In this document: in pieces, positions 24,901-31,360 of the stretch | Layout: each line of letters starts with the position of its first letter | Numbering within the stretch: the stretch's first letter is position 1 | NCBI GenBank assembly: GCA_963771655.1 | Contig: CAVYUG010000003.1 | Coordinates: 26,662-90,661, forward strand | Reading direction: 5' to 3' | Origin: JAWVFM01 sp963771655 | Lineage (GTDB): Bacteria; Actinomycetota; Thermoleophilia; Solirubrobacterales; 70-9 | Length of the DNA stretch: 64,000 bases | Made by a program: the position numbers and the translations under genes | The notes under the pieces: model-generated | Database searches by the model: none | What the model saw: the letters and a program-made list of their open reading frames with translations, nothing else | What the model was told of the DNA's origin: nothing

Positions 24901-24970
24901 ACCCGGCGCGCGGCCCGAGACGGCGTACCCGGACGTCGAGCCGGCGCGTCTTCGGCGTCGCCGCGTATAG
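21914..24970 (+). CDS. YdiJ-like FAD/Fe-S D-2-hydroxyacid dehydrogenase
   Basis: A 1018-residue fusion, about the size of E. coli YdiJ. Residues 45-480: FAD-binding PCMH domain (GVVVPRTTEDVVAAVAAC, SRGCATSLAGQ, FGGMIGNNSCGTHS) and FAD-oxidase C domain (YGHFGDGCVHCRIDF, SGEHGDGQSR). Residues 590-680: two Cys clusters (RCVGAGKCRD..MCPSY and CLSCKGCKGECP). Residues 750-980: CCG domains (HLCCGRPLYDYGML and DSGCCGMAGSFGFE). The family oxidises D-lactate or D-2-hydroxyglutarate and passes electrons to the membrane pool. GTG overlaps the preceding stop. With the upstream ThDP enzyme it suggests oxidation of 2-hydroxy/2-oxo acids (inference). Confidence 0.88.
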   Translation: MTVADHRTGLERMAAMRAERIGPNGGHGTLRPAGIERIDVPSLRRTLERDVRGEVLFDAGHRAIYSHDSSNYRQPPIGVVVPRTTEDVVAAVAACREHGAPITSRGCATSLAGQTANVSVVIDHSKHLRKILEVDPDGRTARVQPGVIRDQLSNQTEAEFNLTFAPDTSTHAYATFGGMIGNNSCGTHSVMAGRTADNVHELEVLTYDGLRMRVGPTSDEELERIIAEGGRRGDIYRRMRDLRDRYADAIRAAYPDIPRRVSGYNLDELLPERGFNVARALVGSESTLVTVLDATVRLVYSPPARSLLVCAYEDVFHAGDHVPEILEHGPTGLEGLDDVLCEDMRKLGTHVSDLDLLPEGKGWLLVEFGGETTEEADEKARECMKHLAKEKDAPRMELYDKRPNEARLWDVRESGLGATAFIPGEDDHWEGWEDAAVPPDQIGSYLRRFRDLLGRYDYNTALYGHFGDGCVHCRIDFDLVTAEGLRKWRSFLDEAADLVLEHGGSLSGEHGDGQSRAEMLEKMFGPELVGAFGEMKDIWDPDRRMNPHKVVDPYPIVSNLKLGAGYAPAHPETHFGYPDDHGDFAHAALRCVGAGKCRDAATGTMCPSYMVTLDEQHSTRGRARILYEMLEGETVTEGWRSDDVHEALDLCLSCKGCKGECPVSVDMATYKAEFLSNYYRRRLRPASAYSMGLIMFHARIAAFAPGLANAAVSAPGLGALLKRLGGISPERDVPPFAAESFKSWFRRRGAVNPQAPPVVLFPDTFNNYLHPEPMKATVEALEDAGYRVAVPKEHLCCGRPLYDYGMLDTAKLFWKRMLHVMAPHLRAGTKVVGVEPSCVAAFRDELPNLMPDDEDALRLSKQVLTLPEFLCEVAEGWEPPRLERKAIVHAHCHHEAVMGTDAEVEVLRKLGLDLDVLDSGCCGMAGSFGFESEHYDVSVAVGERRLLPAVRDAPGDSLIVANGFSCKTQISELTDRRALHTAQVLAMAREGGPAGPPGARPETAYPDVEPARLRRRRV

Positions 24971-25000
24971 CCGGGCGCCGGCCGACCAACGCAAAAAACG

Positions 25001-25030
25001 CTGTCCGACGTCGCCCCGGAAGGCTAGAAT
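25001..25030 (+). promoter_or_regulatory. Possible promoter of the STAS gene
   Basis: TAGAAT (25025-25030) preceded after 18 nt by CTGTCC (25001-25006). The -10 is good and the -35 poor. It leaves a leader of about 110 nt. Nothing else was recognised in the gap 24971..25147. Confidence 0.3.
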
Positions 25031-25147
25031 TCCAGGATGCGCGGGGACTGCAAGCGGCCCCCTCGATGACATCTCGTCGAAGCACCGGGCGGATCAGCAG
25101 ACTCGCCCGCGGACTTCCGCCACCCTGAACCGACGGAGGTTGCCACA

Positions 25148-25531
25148 GTGGCTGCGGCAGAGGAGCAAAGGAGCAGATCGGGACCGGGCAGAAACCGGGG
25201 GAGCGGACTGGTGGTCACGCGTCGTGCGGACAACGGGCATGACCGACTGGAGCTCGCGGGCGAGCTCGACCTGGCGTCGGCAGACGAGCTCCGCGCGGAG
25301 CTTTCGGGCGCGAGCAACGGCAACGGCGCGGCGACGATCGTCGACCTGAAGCGTTTGAAGTTCATCGACTCGACGGGGCTGGGCGTCCTCTTCGAAGCCT
25401 TCGAGCGAGCCCACGCGGCTGGCCGCCGGCTCATATTCACTCCGAGCTCGCCCGAGGTGACCAAGGTGCTCCGCCTCACCGGGCTCGATCGAATCCTTCC
25501 CTTTGAGGACCAGCCCCGGTCCGACCCGTAA
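25148..25531 (+). CDS. STAS-domain anti-sigma factor antagonist
   Basis: A 127-residue STAS protein. After a 20-residue Ser/Arg/Gly-rich head comes VVTRRADNGHDRLELAGELD, then the phospho-loop LKRLKFIDSTGLGVLFEAFE with Ser/Thr acceptor, then TKVLRLTGLDRILP. It is the second of three STAS proteins in the window and stands alone, so it may give another input to the same RsbW-like kinase or to a distant one. GTG at 25148 has GGAGG nine nt upstream. Confidence 0.87.
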   Translation: MAAAEEQRSRSGPGRNRGSGLVVTRRADNGHDRLELAGELDLASADELRAELSGASNGNGAATIVDLKRLKFIDSTGLGVLFEAFERAHAAGRRLIFTPSSPEVTKVLRLTGLDRILPFEDQPRSDP

Positions 25532-25642
25532 GCGCGTCGACGGGCCAGAAGCCGACCTACTGCCGTCTACGACGCGCTGCGGGCCGTCGCGGTATGGCGT
25601 GATGACGACCTCGGGCGAGCCCCGGTCTTCTGGCGACCCACC

Positions 25643-26173
25643 TCAGCCCGATTCCAAGCCGTGGATCTGGGCCGCCTTGTAGGCGACCTGCATGAAGTCG
25701 GCGATCGTAAGGGCGCTGAAGATGCCGGTAACGAATCGCGTCTCCTTCGGGACCACGACCGTTCCTGCGGCCAGAGCCCCCGCGACCCAGAGCCCGAGGC
25801 AGTATGGACAGCCGACCAGCTCGCCGATCGCCGCCTGGGCCCCGTCCCCACGGGTCTCCTCCTCGAGCTCGTTCGGGCCGGCATCGCCCTGAAGCCGCCG
25901 GAACGGCGCCCGCACGAAGGACGTCACGCGGTCCTTGGCGATGAGCCGGCTGAGCTTGTGCGTGGCGACCCCGATCTCCGCGACGTCCGCGACGCCGAGC
26001 CGCTCAGGCAGCGCCCCGCGACGCCGCGCCGCGATCAGGAATCCAGCCAGCCCGGCGTTGAAGATCGCCGCCAGCAACGCGTACTCGCGTAGCGGGGGGC
26101 GCTCCTCGGGAGGCGCGTAACCCGCGGCCGACGAGGCCTCGGGGACCGCTGCCTCCGAGGCGGCGGCGCTCAA
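25643..26173 (-). CDS. DUF1360 membrane protein
   Basis: A 176-residue protein starting with TTG. After an Ala/Glu-rich head come a hydrophobic helix (EYALLAAIFNAGLAGFLIAA), VATHKLSRLIAKDRVTSFVRAPF, the Cys motif GELVGCPYCLGLWVAGALAA and a last helix. KLSRLI..D.VTSF..APF and CPYCLGLW are the DUF1360 signature (a YjbV/spore-associated family in Firmicutes); the function is unknown. The TTG overlaps the TGA of a 34-codon alcohol-dehydrogenase remnant upstream, so translation is probably coupled to it. Longer in-frame extensions lie opposite the DUF892 gene and are not coding. Confidence 0.8.
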   Translation of the reverse strand: MSAAASEAAVPEASSAAGYAPPEERPPLREYALLAAIFNAGLAGFLIAARRRGALPERLGVADVAEIGVATHKLSRLIAKDRVTSFVRAPFRRLQGDAGPNELEEETRGDGAQAAIGELVGCPYCLGLWVAGALAAGTVVVPKETRFVTGIFSALTIADFMQVAYKAAQIHGLESG

Positions 26174-26274
26174 GCCGCGCCTCCGTCCGGAGCCAGGACG
26201 ACCTTCTCCATGGCCGGGTCCGGAACCCGGGCCACGCGCACGTCCCGCTTGCCGTGAAGGGTGACCGCCTTCAT
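26170..26274 (-). pseudogene. N-terminal remnant of a zinc-type alcohol dehydrogenase
   Basis: The 34-codon frame starts ATG and reads MKAVTLHGKRDVRVARVPDP, which is the characteristic N-terminus of glutathione-independent formaldehyde/zinc alcohol dehydrogenases (MKAVT.HG..DVRV..VPDP). Homology ends after residue 20 and a stop follows at codon 35. The rest of the enzyme is missing. The stop overlaps the start of the DUF1360 gene, so the remnant now serves, or at least sits, as a leader peptide. It lies divergent to the DUF892 gene. Confidence 0.7.
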
Positions 26275-26320
26275 TGAGCCGAGGGTTCCCCGTCGGGATC
26301 GACGCAAACCAGCTCCCGCG

Positions 26321-26346
26321 GTTTCCAGCGGGATCGTCAGGGGTAT
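26321..26346 (+). promoter_or_regulatory. SigB/SigF-type promoter of the DUF892 gene
   Basis: GTTTCC (26321-26326), a 14-nt spacer, then GGGTAT (26341-26346). Eleven nt separate the -10 from the ATG at 26358. It is one of the cleanest sites of this kind in the window. Confidence 0.75.
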
Positions 26347-26357
26347 CCGACTGCTCC

Positions 26358-27326
26358 ATGCCCGAGAGCGCGCGCGAGCAGCTTCTCAAGCATCTGACCG
26401 ACGCCCACTCGATCGAGGAGCAGGCGCTGACGCAGCTTCGCCGCGCGCCCGAGACCGCCGGCTCGCCCGAGCTCGGCGCGATCTTCGAGCGCCACCTTCC
26501 CGAGACCGAGCGCCACGAGCAACTCGTGCGCGAGCGGATCGAGGCGTTGGACGCAGATACCTCGACCCTCAAGGACCTCGCCGGCAAGGCGGGCGGATTC
26601 GGCATGGTCCTGTTCGCGAAAGCCAACCCCGATACGCCGGGCAAGCTCGTGAACCACGCGTACTCCTACGAGCACATGGAGCTCGCCGCGTACGAGCTCC
26701 TCGCTCGCGTTGCCGACCGCGCGGGCGACCCCGAGACAGCGGAGGTGGCCCGCGGGATCGGCGGCGAGGAGAGCGCGATGGCGGACCGCCTCAGCGACGC
26801 GTTCGAGCTGGCGGTCGCGGCGTCGCTCCGCGACCAGGACCCCGACGACCTCGGCGAGCAGCTGAACAGCTACCTCGCCGACGCGCACGCGATCGAGCAG
26901 CAAGCCATCTCGCTGCTCGAAGGGGGCGTCAAGATCGCGGGCGAGAACGGCCTTGCCGAGATCTTCGCCGCCCACCTCGCGGAGACTCGAGAGCACGCGA
27001 CGCGGGTCGAGGACCGACTCGCCTCGCGCGACTCTTCGCCGAGCGCGGTGAAGGACGTCGGCATGCGCCTTGGGGGCTTCGCCGGGGGCGCGTTCTTCGG
27101 CGCCCAGCCCGACAGCCCGATGAAGCTCGCCGGGTTCGCGTTCGCGTTCGAGCACCTGGAGGTCGGTGCCTACGAGCAGCTCAGCCGCGTCGCCGAGCGG
27201 GCGTCGGATCCGGACACCGCCGAGATGGCGTCGATCATCGCGGCCGAGGAGCGCTCGGCGGCGGGCCGTATCGCGTCGCGCTGGGACGCCGTGGTCGACG
27301 CCACCCTCGCGCTCGTCACGTCCTAG
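26358..27326 (+). CDS. Tandem DUF892 (YciF-like, ferritin-like) stress protein
   Basis: A 322-residue protein made of two homologous four-helix halves. Half one starts LLKHLTDAHSIEEQALTQL, half two starts LNSYLADAHAIEQQAISLL; each has the later EHMELAAYELL/EHLEVGAYEQL Glu/His motif of ferritin-like di-iron proteins. DUF892/YciF proteins are stress-induced; their enzymatic role is not established. Most relatives have one domain, so this is an internal duplication. The start is chosen because conserved sequence and promoter spacing both fit ATG at 26358. It is divergent from the alcohol-dehydrogenase remnant. Confidence 0.85.
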   Translation: MPESAREQLLKHLTDAHSIEEQALTQLRRAPETAGSPELGAIFERHLPETERHEQLVRERIEALDADTSTLKDLAGKAGGFGMVLFAKANPDTPGKLVNHAYSYEHMELAAYELLARVADRAGDPETAEVARGIGGEESAMADRLSDAFELAVAASLRDQDPDDLGEQLNSYLADAHAIEQQAISLLEGGVKIAGENGLAEIFAAHLAETREHATRVEDRLASRDSSPSAVKDVGMRLGGFAGGAFFGAQPDSPMKLAGFAFAFEHLEVGAYEQLSRVAERASDPDTAEMASIIAAEERSAAGRIASRWDAVVDATLALVTS

Positions 27327-27460
27327 ATAGAGGAGCCAGAACGAGCGAGAGCCGCCGGACGCCACGCTCGGGGGAACGCGCGCGACGCCCTGGGCGGCCC
27401 TGCTCTCATGAAGCCAAAGCCCGTCGACCCTGCCGGCGGGCTACGACCTAACCAGTACCC

Positions 27461-28132
27461 CTAGGAGGCCGGGGCAAACTCCGGCGACTCGGCAGCGCTC
27501 TGATCGGCACCCCGCTTTGCCGCCTCCGCCTGCGCGAGCTGGCGGTTGACGTGATCCCAGTCGACGTTGTTGAAGAACGCCTCCACGTACTGCTTGCGCC
27601 CGTCGGGAGTGGCACCGAAGTCGCGGACGTAGGCGTGCTCGTACACGTCGATCGCGAGAACCGGGACCATGTTGTAGACGGCCCACAGGTTCTGCGTGTC
27701 CATGATGTAGTTGAACAGCGAGCCGTCGTTCAGGTCGTAGCCGACCATGACCCAGCCGCGGGCCGCGCTCGCCGCCTTCTTCGTGGCGTCGAACCACTTG
27801 CCGAGGCCGTTGAACTCCGACTCCGCGAGCTCCGCGAACCGGCCGTCGGGCTCACCGCCCTCGCCGCCGAGGTGCCCGAAGTAGAGGTCGTGGTTCTTGT
27901 AGCCGAGCAGCGCGAACGTGTAGTCCACCGACACGGCTCGAAGGTCCGAGAACACCTGATTGCCCTCGATCTCCGAGTAGTCGAACTCGTTGAGGCGCCG
28001 GCGGCACTCGTTGGCCTTCCTCGCGTAGCCCTCGTACAGCTTGTAGTGGTCTTCCATCGTCTGCTTGGAGATCCCGTCGAGCTCCTTCTCAAACGCCGGG
28101 AACTGTCGCGGCTTCAATTCATCCCAGGGCAT
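27461..28132 (-). CDS. Fe/Mn superoxide dismutase family protein
   Basis: A 223-residue protein of the iron/manganese SOD family, divergent. Metal-ligand candidates are His in TMEDHYKLYEGYARK, His in LLGYKNHDLYFGHLGG, and the Asp/His pair in AIDVYEHAYVRDFG; the conserved Trp region is GWVMVGYD. It would convert superoxide to O2 and H2O2. ATG at 28132 is preferred over GTG at 28138 because AGGAGG lies 6 nt before it. The C-terminal tail (AESPEFAPAS) is disordered. The 134-bp gap to the DUF892 gene shows nothing definite. Confidence 0.85.
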   Translation of the reverse strand: MPWDELKPRQFPAFEKELDGISKQTMEDHYKLYEGYARKANECRRRLNEFDYSEIEGNQVFSDLRAVSVDYTFALLGYKNHDLYFGHLGGEGGEPDGRFAELAESEFNGLGKWFDATKKAASAARGWVMVGYDLNDGSLFNYIMDTQNLWAVYNMVPVLAIDVYEHAYVRDFGATPDGRKQYVEAFFNNVDWDHVNRQLAQAEAAKRGADQSAAESPEFAPAS

Positions 28133-28176
28133 GCTCACCCTCCTGCCTGTCGTGGTTTTTTTCCGTCCTCCTTTGG

Positions 28177-28202
28177 CTATCCGTGGCCCGCGGCGGCTAA
28201 AC
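28177..28202 (-). promoter_or_regulatory. Near-match SigB/SigF-type promoter of the SOD gene
   Basis: Minus strand GTTTAG (28202-28197), a 14-nt spacer, then GGATAG (28182-28177). The -35 is perfect, the -10 has two mismatches to GGGTAT but keeps TA. The leader would be about 40 nt with a good Shine-Dalgarno. Confidence 0.4.
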
Positions 28203-28250
28203 GGTCGAGCTCAGCCTTCGCGCCGCGGAGGTCGACCGCGCTCTCGGCGC

Positions 28251-28487
28251 TCATCGCTTCCCCCTGATCTTCCGCGCGAGCCAGAGGGGCAGCGTCGAGA
28301 GCATCGGCCTGCGCGATCCCGCGTCGAGGGGATCGGCGTCGAGCGCGGTCGCATACCTCCGCGCATCCGCGGGGGTGTCGTAGGGCTTCGAGCCGGCGGC
28401 GCCGCAGCCGCGCTCGCACTCCCAGACCATGGTCGCGCCCTCGGCCCGGAACCGGTAGCGGTGTCCGAGGATCGCGCAGCGCACCAC
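28251..28487 (-). CDS. Small conserved-type protein with Cys pair
   Basis: A 78-residue basic protein with VRCAILGHRYRF at the start, MVWECERGCGAAGSKPY with a C-x3-C motif, DARRYATALDADP and a basic end (LPLWLARKIRGKR). I know similar short proteins from solirubrobacteral genomes but no function. The start GTG at 28487 (or the adjacent GTG at 28484) is chosen because a GCGTAT -10 lies 9 nt before it; the ATG at 28508 overlaps that element. It is divergent from the MFS gene with overlapping -35 boxes. Confidence 0.65.
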   Translation of the reverse strand: MVRCAILGHRYRFRAEGATMVWECERGCGAAGSKPYDTPADARRYATALDADPLDAGSRRPMLSTLPLWLARKIRGKR

Positions 28488-28496
28488 GTCTCGACC

Positions 28497-28522
28497 ATAC
28501 GCGCACACGGCGTTTCACAAAC
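28497..28522 (-). promoter_or_regulatory. Near-match SigB/SigF-type promoter of the small Cys protein gene
   Basis: Minus strand GTTTGT (28522-28517), a 14-nt spacer, then GCGTAT (28502-28497), one mismatch from GGGTAT. Confidence 0.45.
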
Positions 28523-28537
28523 CTGCGTGGGGGGAAC
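28512..28537 (+). promoter_or_regulatory. Possible SigB/SigF-type promoter of the MFS gene
   Basis: GTTTCA (28512-28517), a 14-nt spacer, then GGGAAC (28532-28537), fitting GGGWA. Its -35 shares one base with the opposing -35 on the minus strand. The start codon is at 28570. Confidence 0.4.
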
Positions 28538-28569
28538 TCCCGCTCCATGAGCGATGGAGCGCCTACCCG

Positions 28570-30378
28570 GTGACCGCGGCCGCCGCCACCGACACGATCC
28601 GCACGCGGATCCCCTCGCGACTCGACCGCCTCCCGTGGTCGCGGTTCCATTGGCTCGTGGTCATCGGCCTTGGCACGGTGTGGATCCTCGACGGCCTCGA
28701 GGTCACGATCGTCTCCAGCGTCGCGGCCCGGCTCGCCGAGGCCGGCAGCGGGATCGAGCTCAGCGCGGGCCAAATCGGCACGGCGGCCGCTTTCTATGTC
28801 GGAGGCGCATGTCTCGGCGCCCTCTTCTTCGGGCAGCTCACGGACCGGTTCGGCCGCAAGCGCCTCTTCCTGATCACGCTGCTCGTCTACATCGCCGCGA
28901 CCGTGGCCACGGCCTTCGCCTTCGCCCCCTGGTACTTCTTCGCCGCGCGGTTCTTCACCGGCGCCGGCATCGGCGGCGAGTACGCGGCGATCAACTCCGC
29001 CATCGACGAGCTGATCCCCGCGCGCGTTCGCGGGCGGGTCGACCTGATCATCAACGGCAGCTATTGGGTGGGCGCTGCCATCGGCGCCGTCGCCGCCCTG
29101 TTCTTCCTCAACGAGTCGATCTTCGCCGGCGACGTGGGTTGGCGGCTCGCGTTCGGGACCGGGGCGATCCTCGGCCTCGCAATCCTCCTCGTGCGCCGCA
29201 ACGTGCCCGAGAGCCCTCGCTGGCTCTTCATCCACGGCCGCGAGGAGGAGGCGGAGCGGATCGTCGATGGGATCGAGGCGCAGGTGCGCGAGGAGAACGA
29301 CGACGAGGAGCTGCCCGAGGCGGAGGGCGAGATCGAGGTCCGCCAGCGCAAGCGCATTTCCTTCGGGGAGATCGCCCGCACCGCCTTCAGCTCATACCCC
29401 AAGCGCACGATGCTCGGGCTCGCGCTGTTCGTCGGCCAGGCCTTCCTCTACAACGCCGTCACGTTCGACCTGGGAACCATTCTCGGCACTTACTTCGGCG
29501 TTTCCTCGGGCTCGATCCCGTACTACATCGCCCTCTTCGCGATCGCGAACTTCGTCGGCCCACTCACGCTCGGGCGTCTCTTCGACACCGTCGGCCGCAA
29601 GCCGATGATCACCTTCACCTACCTGAGCTCGGCCGCGGTTGTCGCCGTGCTCGCCCTGATCCTCGTCGGCGGGACGCTGACGACGTGGTCGTTCATGGCG
29701 TTCGTGATGGGCACGTTCTTCCTCGCCTCCGCGGGTGCGAGCTCCGCGTACCTCACCGTGAGCGAGATCTTCCCGATGGAGACGCGCGCCCTGGCGATCG
29801 CGTTCTTCTACGCGGTCGGCACCGCCGTCGGCGGGATCACCGGGCCCCTGCTCTTTGGCCATCTGATCGCGAGCGGCGACACCAGCACCCTGGCCGTCGG
29901 CTTCTTCATCGGGGCCGCGGTGATGGCGGTGGGCGGCATCGCAGAGATCCTGTTCGGGGTCTCTGCCGAGCAAAAGCCGCTCGAGGAGATCGCCAAGCCA
30001 ATCACCGCGGAGGAGGCCGAGGGCGGCGGGCCGGTTATCGAAGGCGCCGAGGGCCCCGATCGCGACGAGGAGCCCGAGCCTGCCCGGAGTCGGGCGGAGC
30101 GCAGGCGCGCGAGGCTCGGGCCTGGGCGGTTCGGCTACTCCCCCTTCCCGCTCTACCCGGGCGAGTTCGACGAGCGCGCGGAGCTCGCGCGCGAGGTCGA
30201 CGCAATCACGCGGGCGCTCGAGGAGCACGGTCCGATCGACCGGGCGGCGCTCGCACGCGTCGTTCGCGCCAACCGGTGGGGCCCGGGCAGGTACCGGGCG
30301 GCGCTGCGTGAGGCGGTTCACTCCGGCGGCGCGCGCCCACTTTCGCGTACCCGCTTCGGCCCGCCGAACCGCGGGTAG
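28570..30378 (+). CDS. MFS transporter (sugar-porter/SP-like) with cytosolic C-terminal extension
   Basis: A 602-residue protein. Twelve helices lie in residues 25-470; MFS signatures are GQLTDRFGRKRLFL after TM2 and LGRLFDTVGRKPMITF after TM8, and the PESPRWL motif after TM6 is typical of sugar/aromatic-acid porters. The substrate is unknown. About 120 residues follow the last helix: an acidic/Arg linker, FGYSPFPLYPGEFDERAELA, and a helical segment (ITRALEEHGPIDRAALARVV) that looks like a small winged-helix-type unit. GTG start; an ATG closer to the promoter is out of frame. Confidence 0.85.
   Translation: MTAAAATDTIRTRIPSRLDRLPWSRFHWLVVIGLGTVWILDGLEVTIVSSVAARLAEAGSGIELSAGQIGTAAAFYVGGACLGALFFGQLTDRFGRKRLFLITLLVYIAATVATAFAFAPWYFFAARFFTGAGIGGEYAAINSAIDELIPARVRGRVDLIINGSYWVGAAIGAVAALFFLNESIFAGDVGWRLAFGTGAILGLAILLVRRNVPESPRWLFIHGREEEAERIVDGIEAQVREENDDEELPEAEGEIEVRQRKRISFGEIARTAFSSYPKRTMLGLALFVGQAFLYNAVTFDLGTILGTYFGVSSGSIPYYIALFAIANFVGPLTLGRLFDTVGRKPMITFTYLSSAAVVAVLALILVGGTLTTWSFMAFVMGTFFLASAGASSAYLTVSEIFPMETRALAIAFFYAVGTAVGGITGPLLFGHLIASGDTSTLAVGFFIGAAVMAVGGIAEILFGVSAEQKPLEEIAKPITAEEAEGGGPVIEGAEGPDRDEEPEPARSRAERRRARLGPGRFGYSPFPLYPGEFDERAELAREVDAITRALEEHGPIDRAALARVVRANRWGPGRYRAALREAVHSGGARPLSRTRFGPPNRG
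30353..30378 (+). promoter_or_regulatory. Near-match SigB/SigF-type promoter of the basic-protein gene
   Basis: GCTTCG (30353-30358), a 14-nt spacer, then GGGTAG (30373-30378). It lies inside the end of the MFS coding region. The leader to the ATG at 30409 would be about 25 nt and contains GAAAGGA. Confidence 0.35.
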
Positions 30379-30408
30379 TCGACGAACGACCACGAAAGGA
30401 GACAGCCG

Positions 30409-30753
30409 ATGCCACCTCGCGGAGTGAAGAAGGGCACCAAGCGAGGCCGACAGTACGAGCACATCAAGCGCTCCGAGCGCAAGCAGGGCGCCTCGGAGGG
30501 CCGCGCCGAGGAGATCGCGGCGAGGACCGTCAACAAGGAGAAGGCCCGCGCGGGCGAGTCGCGCCAGCGGTCACGCACATCGACCCGGGACATCTCGTCA
30601 GGGCGGCGCGGCGGCCGCCGTTCGGGAACGAACCGGCGGAAGGGCCGGACCCGCGACCAGCTCTACAACGAGGCGAAGCAGCTGGGGATCGAGGGGCGCT
30701 CGAGCATGAACAAGGGCCAGCTGCAGCGGGCCGTCGCAGGGAAAAAGGGATAG
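30409..30753 (+). CDS. Basic small protein with C-terminal Rho-N/SAP-like motif
   Basis: A 114-residue, very basic protein: KKGTKRGRQYEHIKRSERKQG, then EEIAARTVNKEKARAGESRQ, an Arg/Ser/Gly linker and a C-terminal TRDQLYNEAKQLGIEGRSSM followed by NKGQLQRAV. The last part matches the Rho N-terminal/SAP-like helix-extended-helix that binds nucleic acid. Such proteins are often annotated as plasmid stabilisation proteins; a nucleoid or RNA-binding role is likelier here (inference). A good GAAAGGA ribosome-binding site precedes the ATG. Confidence 0.8.
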   Translation: MPPRGVKKGTKRGRQYEHIKRSERKQGASEGRAEEIAARTVNKEKARAGESRQRSRTSTRDISSGRRGGRRSGTNRRKGRTRDQLYNEAKQLGIEGRSSMNKGQLQRAVAGKKG

Positions 30754-30852
30754 CCGACCCCACACGGATAGCGGACTACGGGCTGATCGGCGACTGTCAC
30801 GGCGCCGCGGAGCCCTGCGGGGGCGGCGAGTGCCGAGCTCTGTCGCCGACGC

Positions 30853-31290
30853 CTAGCGCCCCTTGAGGCGCTCGGCGGCGGCCATCTCGGCGGCGGAGAT
30901 GAGAATGTAGGCGGCCGTGGCGGTGAACGCCCCGACGGGCCACGCGAGCTGGTCGCTCAACACCTCGCCGCAGAGCGCGGCCGTGCCGACTGCCACGCCG
31001 GCCGAAACGAAGCTGAGGGCGGTCCCGAGCGCCACCACCTCAGGCGGCTCCTCGGCGACGTGCCGGCGAAATCCCGCCGAGACGACCGCCTCGATTCCGA
31101 CGAAGGCGAGAATCGCCCCGAAGACGAACAGGAGAACGTCGACAACCGTCGGCTCTCCTCCGATGCTCGCGAGCGCGCCGTACGAGGCCGTGATCATGAT
31201 CGAGAATCCGTAGGCCGTCGTGTTGTTGCGAATCGAGGCCTGTAGACCGGTTCGGTAGTGACGGCCCGCTGAGGGCTTGGTGTCGTTCAT
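30853..31290 (-). CDS. Four-TM membrane protein of unknown function
   Basis: A 145-residue protein with four hydrophobic helices (about 28-48, 52-72, 88-108, 112-135). The N-terminal SIRNNTTAYGFSIMITASYG has a polar head typical of small actinobacterial integral proteins. I do not recognise a family. ATG at 31290 begins after a GGGAAG element 16 nt upstream. The gap 30754..30852 shows nothing. Confidence 0.7.
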   Translation of the reverse strand: MNDTKPSAGRHYRTGLQASIRNNTTAYGFSIMITASYGALASIGGEPTVVDVLLFVFGAILAFVGIEAVVSAGFRRHVAEEPPEVVALGTALSFVSAGVAVGTAALCGEVLSDQLAWPVGAFTATAAYILISAAEMAAAERLKGR

Positions 31291-31306
31291 GGCCGGCCGC
31301 CGAAGG

Positions 31307-31332
31307 CTTCCCGCACAAAGGTGGAGGCAAAC
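31307..31332 (-). promoter_or_regulatory. SigB/SigF-type promoter of the four-TM protein gene
   Basis: Minus strand GTTTGC (31332-31327), a 14-nt spacer, then GGGAAG (31312-31307). GGGAA is an accepted form of the GGGWAW -10. Confidence 0.45.
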
Positions 31333-31360
31333 AGGGCTTTCGCCGTCCTGCCGGATCGGG

